From Nocardiopsis halotolerans DSM 44410 (GTDB taxonomy: Bacteria; Actinomycetota; Actinomycetes; Streptosporangiales; Streptosporangiaceae), in contig NZ_ANAX01000107.1 in the NCBI RefSeq assembly GCF_000341065.1, forward strand, positions 1 through 33,548: a stretch of DNA of 33,548 nt, in the 5' to 3' direction. Below are positions 14,755 through 24,500 of the stretch, one piece after another. The first letter of the stretch is position 1. Every line of letters starts with the position of its first letter. Under the pieces are notes generated by a model. The model was not told the origin of the DNA. It made no database searches and saw only the letters and a list, made by a program, of their open reading frames with translations. The position numbers and the translations under genes were made by a program.

Positions 14755-17700
14755 TCACCGGACGGAGTCTTCGTGCGCGGCGCTGTTGACGTGGACATGG
14801 CGTGCCAGATCGACACGTGAGTGGATGTCGAGCTTGCGGTAGATCCGTCTGAGATGGAATCCGATCGTGTGCGGGGAGAGGAACATCCGTCCGGCCACCT
14901 GGCGGTTGGTCAGCCCTTCCGCGACCTGCCGGGCCACGGCCCGCTCGGTGTCCGTGAGGCTCTCCCATCCGTGGCTCGGTCGGGCCGAGCTCGACCAGTG
15001 CCGACGCCGTACGCCGAGTTCGCGCAGGCGTCGGCGTACACGGGCCGCGTCCTGTCCGGCTCCGAACGAGGTGTATGCCGCCATGGCCGTCTCCAGACAC
15101 GTGACCGCGGCCGACCGATCTCCCACCACCTCGGCCAGGTCCTCCTGAGCCAAGGCGGCACTCCAGGGGTCGGCGGCTTCGGTCGCGCGGAGGGTGAGGC
15201 CGACGTCCTGGTCGAGCACGCCACGCGTGTGGTCGTGGGCGACGCGGAGAATCCGGACGTTCGGGTTGCGGTCCGCCAGTCTCCCGGCCTCCGTCGTGAT
15301 CCTCCGCGCGGTCGCCCGGTCACCACCGTGCAGAGCCAGGCGGACGCTCCACGGTCCGACGGTGGGCCCTCCGACCAGCATGAGGCGCTGGGCGCCGTCC
15401 TCCTCCACCACGGTCCGTACCAGCTCACGTGCGCGTTCCTGTTCACCGTCGGCGTCGAGGGCTCGTATGGAGTGCCACAGGAACTCGGGACCGCCGCGCC
15501 GACCCATCAATCCCCGGAACCGCGCCCCCGTGTTCCCAGGCCGTAGGCGGGCCACGTGGGCGAGGGACTCCCCGACGTCTCCGCGGTGGGTGGCCACCGC
15601 CGCGAGCACACCGTGGCCCCGGCGCGCGCACGAGGGCAGACCGACCTCCTGTGCCGCTCTGACGACCTCAGCGGCCCGTTCTGCGGCGTGGTCGAGTCGG
15701 CCGGCGACGAGATCGGCCTCGGCCCACAGGGCTTGGGCGCACGTCAGCGGCACGCGCCATCCGTATGAGTCCGCCGCCTCCGCGACGGACCGCAGCAGGT
15801 CGACGGTCCGGTCCGTCTGCCGTGCCGCGAGAAGGAGTTCGGCGTGGAGCAACGGTCGGAGGGGAGTGGCGTCGGGGAGGAGTCCCTCACCGTCCCCCGC
15901 CGTCTCGGAGAGGACGGTGAGCGCCTCTTCGACATCGCCGACCTTCCACCTGGCCATCGACATGGCGGTCGACCACGCGGCCGAGCCCGTACGCGCGTGC
16001 TCGGCCCCGCGCAGGGCTTCGGCGGGATCGAGGCGGTCCGCTCCCGTCGCGGCGAGGGAGGACTGCACACGGAGAAGGTGGGCGTCCAACCGGACGTCCT
16101 CGGGTGGCGCGGGGTCGATCAGCAGCGAGTCCACGTGGTCGCGTGCCTCCTCGCAACGTTCGGCGAGCAGCATCGCCTGGGCGAGCGCGCACTGGATGCG
16201 CGACCGTCGCGGACCGCTGGCGGTTCTCTCCAGGGCCTGGTTTCCGATGTCGATGGCCCTGTCCAGTGGACCGTGCCGGAGGAGGGCCTGGAGCGCGGTG
16301 TTGGTGAGGTCGGCCGCCTGCTCGGAACCGGGATCGACCAACTCCAGAGCACGCAGGGCGAGTTCGGCCGAGATCTCGGGGGCGCTCCGGACGTGGTCCC
16401 GGGCGGCCTGTCCGAGGACGGTGACGGCGTCACCGTCGCCGTGGCGAGCGCCCAGGGCCATGTGTTGGACCCCGTGGAAAGTGCTGTGCGGATGCCGGAG
16501 CATGATCTCGGCGGCCTCTCTGTGGAGCGCCCCGCGTACCGCCCTGGGAATCGCGTCGAGTACGGCCCGACGGTGAAGCTCGTGTCGGAATTCGAGTGCC
16601 TCGTCGTCGCCGCAGGCGATGACATGGGCGTCCACGGCCTCGCGGAGGTACGGCAGGATCCCCGCGACGGACTCGCCGATCATCTCGGCGCACACCTGGG
16701 GGCTGAACGAGCTCCCGAGGACGGCCCCCACCTGTAGTAGTTGGTGGGCGCCGGGGGACAGGTACGACAGGCGCCGTTCCAGCTCCGAGCGGAACCGCCG
16801 GGGAAGGGGGAAAGGCGGGACGGCGGCCCGCGGATCATGGAACAGAACGCTCGCGGTGGGGGCGGTGTCCAGTTCGGCCCGGCCGCCGCGCACCCTGATC
16901 CGCCCCTCCTCCAGAAGGCCCCGTACGAGTTCCACCAGGAGGCGGGGACTGCCCATCGTGAGACCCACGAGGGAGGACACCTCCGGGCTCGGAGACGCTT
17001 CCAGGACGTCCCCCAGAAGCTCCAGGAGCGCTCCGTCGTCCAGGGGGGACAGCGTGACCGCGGTCGTCGTCGTGTTCTCGTGCAGGCTGTCGAACAACCT
17101 GTCCACGGCACCCCCTCCCCGGCCGACGCACCGGCCGAGGACCCAGGCGACGGGTCGGTGCCTGAGCTGGACCGACAGTGTTCGCAGTGCGAGGAGCGAG
17201 CCGGGGTCGGACCAGTGAACGTCATCGACCGCGATGACCAGGGGGTGCTCCAGGAGCCGCTGCTCGACCCTGGAACGGAAGTGTCCGATCGAGGACATGA
17301 GCCGCTGGGAACCGTCGGTGACGGCCTCCATGGGGGGTGGGGACTCTCCCAGGGCCGCGTACAACGGCATGAGGGGGACGATCCGGAGCAGCTCGTCGGC
17401 CGAGGCGCGGGCGACCCCGATCCCCATCGACCCGGCCGTCCGGCAGGTCCAGTCGATCAGGGACGTCCTCCCGACGCCCTCGGGCCCCTCCAACGTGAGG
17501 ATCCCTCCCTCGGAACGCCGCAGCCCGCGCAGGAAGGATTCGATACGTTCCAGGGTCTCGTCCCTGCCCCGCAGCGAACGCACACGACGGCCCTGTGGAG
17601 GGTTTCCCACGCTTTCCCGGTGTGTTCCCCTGTTCTTCTCCGTTGGTTGGGCGTCAGATGAACCGGCGTTGCCACCGGAACGCGGACTCCTCTGCTCCGA

Positions 17701-17799
17701 AAGAGGTGCGAAGGTTTCCCAGGAACCGTTTTCCGAATGACTGGTCACGACGGAGAACGTGTCGACCCGCGCCACTGAGTTCGTGCGTGCATGCGGCAT
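14755..17799 (-). CDS. LAL-family (large ATP-binding LuxR) transcriptional activator
   Basis: The 1014-aa protein has the LAL layout: a 75-residue N-terminal extension, an AAA/NACHT-like ATPase domain, a long alpha-helical repeat region and a C-terminal LuxR helix-turn-helix. The HTH runs LTDTERAVARQVAEGLTNRQ and then SPHTIGFHLRRIYRKL, about residues 950-1005. Walker A reads GPEGVGRTS, so R111 takes the place of the usual lysine. Walker B is VIAVDD, 188-193. LAL proteins commonly sit in actinomycete polyketide clusters and activate them. This gene is divergent from the PKS, with 795 bases between them. ATG 17799 is chosen for its AAGGAGGAG site 9 bases upstream; the frame is open to 18021 but that part is Pro/Glu-rich noise. 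Confidence 0.92.
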   Translation of the reverse strand: MPHARTNSVARVDTFSVVTSHSENGSWETFAPLSEQRSPRSGGNAGSSDAQPTEKNRGTHRESVGNPPQGRRVRSLRGRDETLERIESFLRGLRRSEGGILTLEGPEGVGRTSLIDWTCRTAGSMGIGVARASADELLRIVPLMPLYAALGESPPPMEAVTDGSQRLMSSIGHFRSRVEQRLLEHPLVIAVDDVHWSDPGSLLALRTLSVQLRHRPVAWVLGRCVGRGGGAVDRLFDSLHENTTTTAVTLSPLDDGALLELLGDVLEASPSPEVSSLVGLTMGSPRLLVELVRGLLEEGRIRVRGGRAELDTAPTASVLFHDPRAAVPPFPLPRRFRSELERRLSYLSPGAHQLLQVGAVLGSSFSPQVCAEMIGESVAGILPYLREAVDAHVIACGDDEALEFRHELHRRAVLDAIPRAVRGALHREAAEIMLRHPHSTFHGVQHMALGARHGDGDAVTVLGQAARDHVRSAPEISAELALRALELVDPGSEQAADLTNTALQALLRHGPLDRAIDIGNQALERTASGPRRSRIQCALAQAMLLAERCEEARDHVDSLLIDPAPPEDVRLDAHLLRVQSSLAATGADRLDPAEALRGAEHARTGSAAWSTAMSMARWKVGDVEEALTVLSETAGDGEGLLPDATPLRPLLHAELLLAARQTDRTVDLLRSVAEAADSYGWRVPLTCAQALWAEADLVAGRLDHAAERAAEVVRAAQEVGLPSCARRGHGVLAAVATHRGDVGESLAHVARLRPGNTGARFRGLMGRRGGPEFLWHSIRALDADGEQERARELVRTVVEEDGAQRLMLVGGPTVGPWSVRLALHGGDRATARRITTEAGRLADRNPNVRILRVAHDHTRGVLDQDVGLTLRATEAADPWSAALAQEDLAEVVGDRSAAVTCLETAMAAYTSFGAGQDAARVRRRLRELGVRRRHWSSSARPSHGWESLTDTERAVARQVAEGLTNRQVAGRMFLSPHTIGFHLRRIYRKLDIHSRVDLARHVHVNSAAHEDSVR

Positions 17800-17817
17800 G
17801 GTGTTCGTCTCCTCCTT

Positions 17818-17832
17818 GTCATTTGGAATGAC
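17818..17832. repeat. inverted repeat next to the LAL ribosome site
   Basis: GTCATT-TGG-AATGAC, a perfect 6-bp palindrome with a 3-base centre, lies immediately upstream of the AAGGAGGAG ribosome site of the LAL gene. It could be an operator or a hairpin affecting ribosome access. Confidence 0.45.
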
Positions 17833-18024
17833 CTCAGGATGGTGCCGTTCGGTGCGTCCGGCGATTTTTTGGTTTCCGGGTGGCATGGAATTTTTTCCCT
17901 GACCTTCGCCGGAGTGATGGCCGGGTTCGGCCACTTCCGAAATATGTCGGGTGCCTCTTCCCTCGGGTCGGGGTCGTGTGGTAATCGCCTTTGGTTCTGG
18001 CTTGGTGCCCTCGCCCGACATGCT

Positions 18025-18042
18025 ATGTGATTCAGATCACAT
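18025..18042. promoter_or_regulatory. CRP-type palindromic operator
   Basis: ATGTGAT-TCAG-ATCACAT is a perfect palindrome with 7-bp arms. It contains TGTGA-N6-TCACA, the consensus of the CRP/FNR family. It lies about 226 bases upstream of the LAL start and 550 bases upstream of the PKS start. Crp is known to affect antibiotic clusters in Streptomyces. Binding by such a protein here is inferred from the match only. Confidence 0.6.
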
Positions 18043-18465
18043 GCATTTTTTCCGTGATCTTCGGGCGCGTTCGGGCCTGCCTGCGCCCGGCTCTCGGCGT
18101 GGGCGGTGGGGCTGCTGCCACGGCGTTCAGGGGCGGGTGACCAGGCGTGCTCCCCTCTCGTGGCGGGGTCCTGTGGCGGAGTTCCCATGCGCGTGGAGAT
18201 GCCGTTGGGTGCGGGCGGAGAGTTCCATCTACTTTTTCTCACGGGGCGTGACTTGGTGAATGCATATCGCAGCATTTTGCTTGCTGGGAAGATGTGTCCG
18301 GGTTCGGACACGGGTTTTCTGGTGGCGTCAGGAGCACGTGAGGAGATGGGTTCCGATTCTCGCATGACTGCCTTGCGCAGGAGTTTTGCCGCCCCCGTCG
18401 TGCCGGTGGGGGCGGTGGGCTCCGGTGCGGGTGGTGGGTTGGGAGGGCGGGCCGGGGGCGGTCCC

Positions 18466-18495
18466 TTGGCAGGTGAGGGGCATGTCCTATATGTT
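18466..18495 (+). promoter_or_regulatory. candidate sigma-70-type promoter of the PKS gene
   Basis: TTGGCA (18466-18471) and TATGTT (18490-18495) are separated by 18 bases, fitting the principal actinomycete sigma factor (TTGAC / TANNNT). Transcription would start near 18502, leaving a leader of about 90 bases. Confidence 0.42.
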
Positions 18496-18527
18496 ACTTC
18501 TGTCCCTGTCGGGGCGGTCCAGATTAT

Positions 18528-18547
18528 GTAGAAAATTCAACTTCTAC
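18528..18547. repeat. leader inverted repeat upstream of the PKS start
   Basis: GTAGAA and TTCTAC, separated by 8 AT-rich bases, can form a 6-bp hairpin in the predicted 5' leader of the PKS mRNA. Confidence 0.35.
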
Positions 18548-18594
18548 GTTCTTTGCAGCCATGGTCTCTCCGGCTCCTGGGAAGTCCTGTGGCG

Positions 18595-21500
18595 ATGTGG
18601 ATTGGCAAAGCCTGGAATATGGGTAAATCTGGTATGCTTGGTGCTCGATTTGGCTTTGTTCGCCGGGCGGCACAGGGCGACATCGTCAGATTGATGGAGT
18701 TGGAACGGCTCTGCTGGCCCGAACGGCTGCGCCTCCCAGAGGAGATCCTGCGCCGACGGTTGTCCGAAAACCCCGGTTCCCACTTCGTCGTCGAGGAGGA
18801 GGGGTGTGTCTGGGGGGTCATCTACTCCCAGCGCATCAACGCGGCGGAGGAGCTCTTCACCGTCGACTTCGCCACCGCGGACTCCCTTCACCGCCCCGAC
18901 GCGGAGGTCGCCCACGTCCTCTCCCTCAACATCGACCCGGGAAGACAGGGCAGGGGATACGGCGACACGTTGCTGGAACACCTGCTGACCCTGTGTCGGG
19001 AGCAGGGAGCCGTCCGGTCGGTCGTGGGCGTGACCCGGTGCAAGGACATCGAACGTCATCCCGGCATCGACCTGGAGGACTACATCCGGGAGCGCACCCC
19101 GCAGGGGCGCCTCCTCGACACTGTGCTGCGGATGCACCAGTCACACGGTGCCGAGGTACGGGGACTGGTACCCGGCTACCGGCCCGGTGACCGGACCAAC
19201 GGCGGGAACGGTGTCCTGGTCGAGTACGACCTGGAGCGCAGGGAGGAGCGTGTCCGGGAGTACGCACGCGGTGGCGCCGACGGAGCGTCGGAGATCCCCG
19301 GCACCGAACGACTGACGGCCGAGGTGGTCGAGGCCGTCGCCGGGTTGTCGGACACCGAGGAGACGGAGGAGGGGTTCCTCGACACCCCGCTGTTCGAGCT
19401 CGGGCTCGACTCCGCCGACCTCCTGGAGCTCCAGGGCGCCATCGAGGAGCGCTACGGGTTGGGCCTCGATCCGCTCTTCCTCTTCGACCACGACACCCCA
19501 GCCCGGATCATCTCCGCGCTGGACCGTGACGGAGACCAGGACCCGGACGCCGCGGCAGGGCGGTCACCAGTCGCGGAGCACGGGGGAGGCGGGCCCCGCG
19601 ACATCGCGATCGTCGGCATGGCCTGTCGCCTCCCCGGCGGCATCGAGCACTACACGGACCTCTGGCGACTGTTGGAGGCAGGCGGGTCAGCCGTCGGAAA
19701 CCTGCCGGAGTCGCGTTGGCGCTGGCCTGAGGGGATCGACCCGGCCCAGTACCCGGGGATCGACCGCGGTGGCTTCGTCACCGACGCGGACCGCTTCGAG
19801 GCCGAGCTCTTCCGGATCACGCCCAACGAGGCGCGGCTCATGGATCCGCAGCAGCGATGGATGCTGGAGCTCACCTGGGCCTGCCTGGAGGACGCGGGAT
19901 ACCGGGCGAGCTCGCTCCGGGGCACCTCGACCGGCGTGTACATCGGTGCCAGCGGGTCCGACTACCAGAGGTTCATGGACTCGGCGGGGGTGCCGGTACG
20001 CGCACACAGCGGACTGGCGACCTCCATGGCCATCATCGCCAACCGGGTGTCGTACTTCTACGACCTGCGCGGACCCAGCGTCCAGACGGACACGGCGTGT
20101 TCGAGCTCCCTGGTGGCTGTGCACGCGGCGGTGCGGGCCCTGCGCGAGGGCGAGTGCGAGACCGCGGTCGTCGGGGGCGTGAACGCCCTGTGCCACCCGG
20201 CCAACACCCTCGCCTACCACCAGGCGGGGATGCTCTCCCCGGACGGGCTCTGCAAGACCTTCGACGCCTCGGCCGACGGCTACGTGCGTTCGGAGGGCGG
20301 CGTCGTCCTCCTGCTGAAACCCCTGGCCAAGGCGCTTGAGGACCGCGACCACGTGCACGCGGTCATCCGGGGCAGCGCGACCAACCACGGAGGCCAGTCG
20401 GGCGGGCTCACCGTGCCCAACGCGGACATGCAGTCGGAACTGGTCGCCTCCGCCCTGGCCGACGCCCGGGCCGAGCCCTCCGACGTCGGCTACGTGGAGG
20501 CACACGGTACGGGGACCGCGCTGGGTGACCCGATCGAGGTCCAGGGACTCTCCCGGGTGTTCACCGGCTCCCGGTCGCCGTGCGCACTCGGGTCGGTCAA
20601 GACCAACCTCGGCCACCTGGAGGCGGCCGCGGGCGTCACGGGACTGCTCAAGGCCGTCCTGTGCACCCGGAACGGGGCGCTGCCCGCCAACGTCCACTAC
20701 ACGAGGCTCAACCCCAGGATCACCCTCGACGACTCCCCGCTGTACGTCGTCGACGGGTGGAGTCGGTGGGAACGCGGGCGGCGTTCCGCCCTCCTGGCAG
20801 GAGTGAGCAGTTTCGGCTCCGGGGGCAGCAACGCCCACGTGATCGTCGAGGAGCACGCGGACACCCGGGAGGCCGCGGGCGGAGACGGCCACGCGGTGCT
20901 GCCGGTGCTCTCGGCCGGGACCGGGGCGCAGCTCGTCCGCCAGGCCGAACACCTGCTGGCGTATCTGCGGCGCGCGGAACCGGACGGCGACGACCTGCTC
21001 GACCTGGCCTACACACTCCAGGTCGGACGCGAGGAGATGCGTGAGAGGGTCGCCTTCCTGCCCGTGGACGGGAGCCCGCTGGAGGACCTGCTCGCGGCCT
21101 TCGTCCGGGGGGAGGAAGGCACACCCGGGGTCTTCCGGGGAACCGCCGCGCCGAGACGGGGAAGGACCGCCGGCGGCACGGCCTCCGCCACCGAGACGAC
21201 CGGGGCCTGGCTGGCGAGTCAGGACCACGCGGGGCTGCTGGAGGCCTGGACCCGAGGGGCCGAGGTCGACTGGGAGCTGCTGTACGCGGACGGCACCCCG
21301 CCGAGGCGCGTACCCCTGCCCACCCACGCGTTCGCGGAGACGCACTACTGGATCGAGGAACCCGTGACGGGACCGCGTCCGCGGCACACGTCTCCGCGGC
21401 CGCCGCTCGGCGAGCGCGCGCCGGAGCCGGGCACCACGGGACACCGCGCCGTCCTCACCGGGGCCGAACCCTTCCTCGCGGACCACCGGGTTCGGAACGC

Positions 21501-24500
21501 GCCGGTCCTCCCGGCGGCCGTGCACCTGGAGATGGCCAGAGCAGCGGTCGCCCGGACACTGCACCGCGGTGACGACGCCCCGGTGCGCCTCGGCGGCGTG
21601 GTGTGGACACGCCCCCTCACCGTCGACGACGGCCCGCGCGAGGTGTACGTGTCCGTGGTCGACGGAGCGGACGGCACGGTTTCCTACGAACTCCGTTCGG
21701 ACGGCGGGAACGGGCGGGACGTCGTCCACTCCCGCGGGACGGGCGCCCCCGGTCCCGCGTTCCCGCCTCCGGCCCTCGACGTCGACTCCCTGAGGTCGAG
21801 GATGAGCGCTGGGACGCTCAGTCACGAGGAGTGCTACGCGGCGTTGGGGGACGCCGGGTTCGACTACGGCGGTTCGCACCGCTCGCTGCGGACGGTCTGG
21901 CTGGGTGACGGGGAACTCCTGGCCGCCATCGCCCTGCCGGACGGCGCGGACACCCACCCGGGAGGGGGCGTCCTCCACCCGAGCATCGTCGACGGAGCCC
22001 TCCAAGCGGTGATCGTTCCGCGCGCCCACGAGACACGGCACGGCCGGTCCGGAGGGGCTCCCGCGCTTCCCTTCTCCGCCGAGGGCGTCGAGGTGTACGG
22101 GAGTTCCCCCTCGCTCGCGTACGCGTGGATCCGTGAGGCACGGCCCGGGGCGCACAGGGCGGAGCGCTGGGACCTCGACCTCTGCGACGAACACGGTGAG
22201 GTGTTCGTGAGCCTGCGCGGCTACACGATGAGGGGCGGCGAGTCCGGAGGAGCCACCGGGCGGGGGACCGACACCCGGATCTCCCTCCTCCGGCCGGAAT
22301 GGGCCCCCCGCCCCGTGCCGGAACGGTCGACGGAACCGGCGTACCAGGCCCGGTCGGTTCTCGCCTGCGGCTTCGGCGGGCAGCTGGCCGAACTGCGCGC
22401 ACTGGCACCGCACATCGAGTTCACGGAGGTGACCGAGCCCGGTGCGTCCGTGGCGGACACCCTCAGGAACCACGCGCTCAACCTGCTCGGAACGGTCAGG
22501 GAGGCCCTCCTCGCCGGGCCCTCAGCCCCCGCGCTGGTCCAGGTCCTGGTCGGCTCCGGTGAGGACGCCTGGGCGCTTCGGGCCCTCGCCGGGCTCACGA
22601 GGTCCGCCCACCAGGAGAACCCCGACATCGTCGGGCAGGTCATCACCGTTCCCGGGGACGCGACGGCGTCGTACCTCGTCGAGCGGTTGGAGGAGGAGGC
22701 GCACGCCCCGAAGGACCACCAGATCAGCCACGAGGGTGGTGAGCGGCGCGTCCTCGACTGGCGGCCGTTGCCCGTGTCCCAGGACGCGGCGGAGGTCCCC
22801 TGGCGGTCGAAGGGCGTCTACGTGATCACGGGGGGCGCCGGCGGCCTGGGGGTCCTCTTCGCCGAGGAGATCGTGCGGTACGCACAGGAGGCCGTGCTCG
22901 TCCTGACCGGCCGATCCCCGTTGGACGCGGCGAGGCGGGACCGGCTGGACGCTTTGGAGGCCCGGGGCGCGCGCGTCGAGTACCACAGGCTCGACGTCTC
23001 CGACGCGGACGGTACCGAGGCACTCGTCGCGGACGTCAAACGGCGTTTCGGCGCACTCCACGGTGTCGTCCACGCGGCGGGGGTGATCCATGACGACTTC
23101 GTCGTGAGGAAGTCCGCGGCGGAGTTCGAGAGCGTGCTCAGCCCGAAGGTCGACGGATGTCTCAACCTCGACCGGGCGACCAGGGACGAGGAACTGGACT
23201 TCTTCGTCCTGTTCTCCTCGGTCATGGGCGTGACCGGAAACGTCGGACAGGCGGACTACGCCGTGGCCAACGCGTTCATGGACGGATTCGCGCGCGAGCG
23301 CGACGCCCTGGTGCGCGCGGGGCGGCGTACGGGCCGCACCCTCTCCGTCGGCTGGCCCCTGTGGCGGGACGGCGGGATGGGGGCCGACGACGCCACGCGT
23401 GACGCACTGCGCTCCCGTGCCGGGCTGGTTCCGCTGGAGACACCGGACGGGTTCCGGGCGTTCTACCGCGCCATGGGGAGCGGCGAGGTACACGTACTGG
23501 TCATGGCGGGAGAGGGGGACCGGGCGGTCCCGTTCCCTCCAGGGACCGACGGGTCCGGGGACGGTCCTGCCCGGACGGCCCCGGCACACCGTGACGCCCC
23601 GGCCGCTGGTGACGACCGGACCCTGCTCAGGGAGGCGGTGCGACTTCTCAGGGAGGAGATCGCCGCGCGGACGGGACACCGGGCCGCGGAGATCGACGCC
23701 GACGAGCCCCTCGGCACCTACGGCATGGACTCGATCCTGGCCACCGAGGTGACCTCGGGGCTGGAGGCCACGTTCGGTTCCCTGCCCAAGACGCTCCTCT
23801 TCGAGTACCACACCCTGACCGGACTCGGCGGATATCTCGTGGACAGGCACCGGTCGAGGCTGTTCGCGCTCCTCCCCCAGGAGGGTCCGCGGAGTGAGGA
23901 CACCCGGCGGGCACCCGACGCCCCGACCAAGGCGGGACGGGCCGCGGCGGAGCCGGCCGGGGACGGCACCCGGCCGTCCGCCCCCGCGCACCGCGGGTCG
24001 TCGGCACTGGACATCGCGGTGATCGGGCTCTCCGGACGCTATCCGGAGGCCCGTGACCTCGGAGAGTACTGGCGCAACCTGAGGGACGGACGCGACTGTG
24101 TGGTCGAGGTTCCGGCCGGGCGCTGGGACTGGCGCGACCACTACACCGAGGACCGTACGGTGCCGGACCGCCACCACAGCAAGTGGGGCGGTTTCATCCC
24201 GGAGGTGGACCGCTTCGACCCCCTGTTCTTCAACATCTCCCCCCGTGAGGCCGACTACCTGGACCCCCAGGAGCGCCTGTTCCTGGAACACGCCTGGGCG
24301 GCGATGGAGGACGCGGGCTACACGAGGGAGGCCCTCGGACGCGTCGGGGGAGAACCCCTCGGGGGCCGCGTCGGCGTGTACGCGGGTGTGATGTGGGGGC
24401 AGTACCAGTTGCTGTTCCGGAACGGGAACGGCGTCCAGGGCAACCCGAACGCGATCGGCGCCAGTTACGCCAGTGTCGCCAACCGCGTTTCGTTCGTCAT

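Larger units (their letters stand above)
17833..18594. other. divergent regulatory region between LAL regulator and PKS
   Basis: The region holds no recognisable gene. Short frames on both strands have no family features and lack ribosome sites. It has AT-rich patches (17865-17900, 18040-18055, 18480-18560) and the separately listed CRP-type palindrome, promoter-like pair and leader hairpin. It is the natural place for the switch controlling both transcription units. Confidence 0.6.

Noticed and set aside
15194-16576. 460-codon plus-strand frame inside the LAL gene
   Set aside because: Arg/Ser-rich antisense shadow of the LAL helical region.
14755-18021. LAL start at 18021
   Set aside because: The extra N-terminal residues are unlike LAL proteins, and ATG 17799 has a near-perfect ribosome site.
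20880-21360. possible acyltransferase domain after KS1
   Set aside because: The segment is the short post-KS linker found in AT-less synthases. There is no GHSxG active site and it is far too short for an AT.
21440-22240. DH1 as a pyran synthase
   Set aside because: The aspartate of DxxxQ is kept; pyran synthase domains typically alter it.
19687-22473. 928-codon minus-strand open frame
   Set aside because: Antisense to KS1 and DH1, whose catalytic motifs are read on the plus strand. No ribosome site or domain features.
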